The notes under the pieces are model-generated. The model ran no database searches. It was not told the DNA's origin and saw only the letters and a list, made by a program, of their open reading frames with translations. 64,000 nt of DNA from Hormiphora californensis (lineage: Eukaryota; Ctenophora; Tentaculata; Cydippida; Pleurobrachiidae). The stretch's first letter is position 1. Each line of letters starts with the position of its first letter. A program made the translations under genes and the position numbers. The stretch lies in the NCBI GenBank assembly GCA_020137815.1, contig CM035355.1:3430750-3494749 (forward strand). Direction: 5' to 3'. Positions 61,000-64,000 of the stretch are shown here, one piece after another.

Positions 61000-61839
61000 T
61001 TAGGCGGGTGGAAGGTCATTCCAATCGATAGCTTTCCTGCCGTGTTCTATCAGATACTTGTTAGCAGCTGAGAAGTGTCCACACTCAAAGAAACCCCGGT
61101 GTGCGGAGAGGGGGGAGGGATGGACTGAAGACAAAATCAGATGCTTCTTTCTGTCAATGAGACCTTCTTTCTGTTTTGCAGGACCACCCCATAACATGAA
61201 CACACAGTTGTTCAGCTGCTTACTTACCTGCTTAATTACTCCGTCCGTAACTCTCTCCCACCCTCGACCCTTGTGAGAGTTCGCCTTGCTCTTCTCTACT
61301 GTTAGGACAGCGTTGAGTAACAACACACCCTGGCGAGCCCAACCAATCAGGTATCCATGGCCAGGATCAGTGAAATTGTCAATATCTTTTGCAAGAGTTT
61401 TGTAGATGTTTTTGAGGCTTGGTGGTGGGTTAACACCCATTTTAACACTGAAACACAGTCCGTGAGCCTGATTTGGACCATGATACGGATCCTGGCCGAG
61501 AATGACAACTTTAACGTCCTCGAATTCGCAGTGTCGAGACCAGGAAAACACTTCCCGGGGTGTAGGGTAGATTGTTTTAGATTTCCGCTCGTTTTCGACA
61601 AACTTTTGCAGTTCTCCAAAATAAGGTTTCCGGATCTCTTCCAAGAGACAGTTACTCCAACTTTGACCAATGGCAAGAGTTTCTAGATCTGGATCACTAG
61701 CCAGCTTAGCGATCTTCGGGGGAGGCTGTTCCATGGCTGCCGTTTCCGATGGCCGTTTCGGCTTGAAAAACGTTGACAGACTTTGCTGAGGCATATTCCT
61801 ATTCGATAGGATTGTGGTAAGGGTTCTTGCAAGCTTCAT
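61000..61839 (-). CDS. UNG: uracil-DNA glycosylase, family 1 (UNG), intronless
   Basis: Removes uracil from DNA as the first step of base excision repair in nucleus and mitochondria. The 279-aa frame is complete in one exon. Motifs: catalytic water-activating loop GQDPYHG at 115-121 (D117), uracil-binding Asn176 in LLLNAVLTV, and HPSPLSAHRGF at 240-250 (H240), all as in active UNG. The N-terminus holds a PCNA-interaction box Q18-QSLSTFF, then basic KPKR. Translation from the first ATG adds MKLARTLTTILSNRN, a basic, acid-free segment that could be a mitochondrial presequence; a second ATG at 61794 would give the nuclear form. The absence of introns contrasts with every other host gene here and might mean a retrocopy, but all key residues are kept. 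Confidence 0.96.
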   Translation of the reverse strand: MKLARTLTTILSNRNMPQQSLSTFFKPKRPSETAAMEQPPPKIAKLASDPDLETLAIGQSWSNCLLEEIRKPYFGELQKFVENERKSKTIYPTPREVFSWSRHCEFEDVKVVILGQDPYHGPNQAHGLCFSVKMGVNPPPSLKNIYKTLAKDIDNFTDPGHGYLIGWARQGVLLLNAVLTVEKSKANSHKGRGWERVTDGVIKQVSKQLNNCVFMLWGGPAKQKEGLIDRKKHLILSSVHPSPLSAHRGFFECGHFSAANKYLIEHGRKAIDWNDLPPA

Positions 61840-61953
61840 TTAAGCTAATGTGAGTATTTTTAAGCAGTCCATCACGGCTCACGGCGACATCAAGCAAAAA
61901 AAATGATTTTGAAAAATCAAAATGTTCTGAGTTAAGATTTTCAAGCTGAAAAT

Positions 61954-61988
61954 ACTTGAAACTTGAAACTTGAAACTTGAAACTTGAA
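61954..61988. repeat. 7-bp tandem repeat
   Basis: Five exact copies of ACTTGAA between UNG and the ORF1-like gene. Confidence 0.9.
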
Positions 61989-62076
61989 AATAAATTGAGG
62001 CTATCAAACAAATGACCACCTTTCAACTCAACTGTCCTTTCCTCGCTCACCACTTCTAAACTCAACAAATTTAATT

Positions 62077-63096
62077 TCAATTCTCAGTAGTCCCTGGTGC
62101 TTCTACCACCTCCTTCCCACGAATGAAGTAGTGTTTTCCAGGAGACCTTTGAACCATTTCCTTCAGTCGATCAACAAGCTGTTTTCTCTCATTTCGTTCC
62201 TCCAAAGTCCTGTCAGGCGAAATGTAGACTTTATCGAACTTGCCGGTCCTTTTTAGTCGGGATTTTTTCGACAGGATCGACATCTGAGCGTCTCTGCTCT
62301 TCAGTACGACTTTCACTGGTCTGACAGTTAAAGACTGCCTTCCCATGCGCTCCACTGATTTCACGTTCTGAGTTTCTCCTAGCTCAACAAGAAGAGACTC
62401 AACTTGAGTTTCAAGCTCTACGCTACTATTTATTGACTCTTCCAGGCCATGGATGATGATGTTGCACCCACGGTCCTCAGAGGCTGCCACAATCGCTGAT
62501 TGAATCTTCCTTGGAGCCAGAGCCGAGGCACATTCTTTCTCCAAAACGGATGCGAAGCTCTTCAATTCTTGCTGTGCCGTTGACTGCACAGCTGTAATCT
62601 CAACCTCCCTCTTCTCAAGCAACTGCCTCTGGATATTGAGTAGTTCCTCTTGTGCTGCTACCAGGTCTCGTTGAGCTTTAATTAGCTCCTTTCCATGTTG
62701 TCTGAGCTCCTTTTCGCACTCTCTCACCATCATACTTTCAGAACCCTTGTCACGCAACTTTTCAATTAGTGGAAATGTCTGTTCAAGAAAAATACCACAC
62801 GCCCTCTTAGTAAAATCTAAAAGCTTTTTCTTCGACAGCGTATTAAGCTTGCTCGCAGACGGAACCTCTAAATCATCCCAGGTAGACCTTGGTGGAGGAC
62901 CAGTTCCATATCTCACTGCCTCTGGGTTACTGTATCCAAACCCTGAACAATCCGACAACAAGTCTTTTACCCAATATACTGTATCACTTTGGCAGTCGTT
63001 GACATTCCTCCTATCAATATCAGTAGCCGGTTTGCCAGGATGAGCTGCCAGGTAAATCCGAGGAGTTGCTTCTTCTTCATTATCAGTATTTACCAT
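62077..63096 (-). CDS. stand-alone LINE ORF1-like protein
   Basis: A complete 339-aa frame. Residues about 105-200 are a predicted coiled coil (CEKELRQHGKELIKAQRDLV). A compact domain follows (NIIIHGLEESINSSVE, then VKSVERMGRQ, RPVKVVLKSRDAQMSIL and KVYISPDRTLEERNERKQL). That order, coiled coil followed by an RNA-recognition-like fold and a basic C-terminal part, is typical of nucleic-acid-binding ORF1 proteins of non-LTR retrotransposons. No reverse transcriptase follows: UNG begins 238 bp downstream on the same strand. The frame has no stop or frameshift, so it is either a recent truncated insertion or a retained host copy. A TA-flanked MITE lies 26 bp upstream of the ATG. Confidence 0.75.
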   Translation of the reverse strand: MVNTDNEEEATPRIYLAAHPGKPATDIDRRNVNDCQSDTVYWVKDLLSDCSGFGYSNPEAVRYGTGPPPRSTWDDLEVPSASKLNTLSKKKLLDFTKRACGIFLEQTFPLIEKLRDKGSESMMVRECEKELRQHGKELIKAQRDLVAAQEELLNIQRQLLEKREVEITAVQSTAQQELKSFASVLEKECASALAPRKIQSAIVAASEDRGCNIIIHGLEESINSSVELETQVESLLVELGETQNVKSVERMGRQSLTVRPVKVVLKSRDAQMSILSKKSRLKRTGKFDKVYISPDRTLEERNERKQLVDRLKEMVQRSPGKHYFIRGKEVVEAPGTTEN

Positions 63097-63121
63097 TTTC
63101 TTTCTGCCCCTCGTGGGCTGT

Positions 63122-63276
63122 TAAAGTCGGATTTTTTGAAGTTGTCACCCCAAAATGACCGCGCATGTGAAATTTATCAATTTTGACGCGCACACCACAC
63201 GTTAACATGTGATGTGACGCACAAAAACTTTCCGCGCACGAAAAGGGGGGTGACAACTTCAAAAAATCCGACTTTA
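63122..63276. mobile_element. 155-bp MITE with AAGTCGGATTTTTTGAA termini
   Basis: Inverted ends TAAAGTCGGATTTTTTGAAG and its complement, followed inward by TTGTCACCCC. Both ends sit at TA. The core CACACGTTAACATGTGATG matches the cores at 8776-8945 and 60361-60524. Confidence 0.88.
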
Positions 63277-63290
63277 CATCAGCTTTATCC

Positions 63291-63516
63291 TAAAGTCGGA
63301 TTTTTTGAAACTGTCACCCCCCTGAAATAACAAATTTGTCATATCTCCGGTTCCTGATAAGATAGAGACTTGAAATTTGGAGGTTCGGAAGAACTTAGCA
63401 AGATCTTTATAACCTCTAAATTTCAAGTCTCTATCTCATCAGGAACCGGACTTATGGTCATTTAAAGAAATTTGAAAACTCAGGGGGGGGTGACAGTTTC
63501 AAAAAATCCGACTTTA
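63291..63516. mobile_element. 226-bp MITE, same termini, different interior
   Basis: Ends TAAAGTCGGATTTTTTGAAA and complement, then CTGTCACCCCC. The interior pairs TCCGGTTCCTGATAAGATAG with CTATCTCATCAGGAACCGGA around a centre rich in AACCTC. It lies 14 bp from the previous element. Confidence 0.88.
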
Positions 63517-63519
63517 AAA

Positions 63520-64000
63520 CTCAAATTAATTTGTTTAATAAAATATAAAGTAGTGTTGAAAAGTTTGAAACGCGGCGCCGCGCACACTTTATTTTCGTGC
63601 GCGCTCAAGATTTCTGCAGCGTATTCTTAATTAATTTGCGTGCTACGTGAATCAACCATAAACACAGCAAAAATGCAAAAAAGACACCTGAATTTGTTAA
63701 CATAAATTAGTTATCACGTATTTACACACTGTGTACACTATACAAGGTGGGCCACGGATTGTTGGTCATGGTTAGCGAGGTGGTGCGTCAAAACGGTGAT
63801 AGTTGTGAGAATAAAAATTATGGGAGCACTCTGGATCAATTCCTTGGTAACTTTTTCCATAATTTTTTGTCAAAAATTCGAAAATTCATTTTTCATTCCT
63901 TCATTCATTTCTCGTTCATTCATGATGTGAGCATCCTAATTTTCCATCATTATGCTATTTTTCTTTGGCTTGAATTTATCTTTCCAATGAGCACCATGAA
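63520..64000. other. right edge, no feature recognised
   Basis: A/T-rich sequence with CGGCGCCGCG at 63572 and repeated TTCATTC words at 63890-63920. I see no gene or clear repeat boundary. Confidence 0.5.

Overview
The window is eukaryotic and almost certainly animal nuclear DNA. The genes are split by short GT-AG introns. They include rhodopsin-type GPCRs, a cyclic-nucleotide-gated channel, an UNC-93-like transporter and a TCF20/RAI1-type extended PHD protein. The DNA between them is full of (GA)n/(CT)n tracts, short foldback elements with TA target sites, a decayed LINE and a full-length Ty3/gypsy-type element. I cannot name the species. The overall look (compact genes, many MITEs, divergent GPCRs) would fit a marine or early-branching invertebrate, but that is inference.

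Layout. 0-5 kb: two related class A GPCR genes in convergent orientation; the left one is cut by the window edge. 5-10 kb: no genes, GA/CT tracts and small inverted-repeat elements. 10.1-18.0 kb (minus): a complete 15-exon CNG channel model that keeps phase throughout (863 aa). 18.9-21.8 kb (minus): a decayed non-LTR retrotransposon. 22-28.9 kb: mostly gene-poor, with one possible first exon. 28.9-29.7 kb (minus): a small three-exon gene fragment of unknown function. 29.9-31.2 kb (minus): the 3' exons of the F1-ATPase assembly factor ATPAF1. 31.26-36.87 kb: a 5.6-kb inverted-repeat element with an apparent 8-bp target duplication, made almost entirely of a satellite based on the palindrome AGCGCT. 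38.7-47.0 kb (minus): an eight-exon lysine/arginine-rich and acidic protein gene whose 4.3-kb fourth intron holds an UNC-93-like transporter gene on the opposite strand (42.83-44.87 kb). 47.35-50.75 kb (minus): a six-exon TCF20/RAI1-like ePHD gene with a 942-bp foldback element filling most of intron 2. 51.05-59.77 kb: a young LTR retrotransposon with genes on the minus strand. 59.8-60.8 kb: a MITE cluster. 61.0-61.84 kb (minus): an intronless uracil-DNA glycosylase. 62.08-63.10 kb (minus): an intact stand-alone LINE ORF1-like gene. 63.1-63.5 kb: two more MITEs.

The host genes serve unrelated functions (signalling, ion conduction, mitochondrial ATP synthase assembly, membrane transport, chromatin, base excision repair), so no shared pathway is implied. 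The most unusual object is the 5.6-kb satellite-filled inverted-repeat element. Its internal monomers vary in steps of exactly 10 bp and reverse orientation near the middle.
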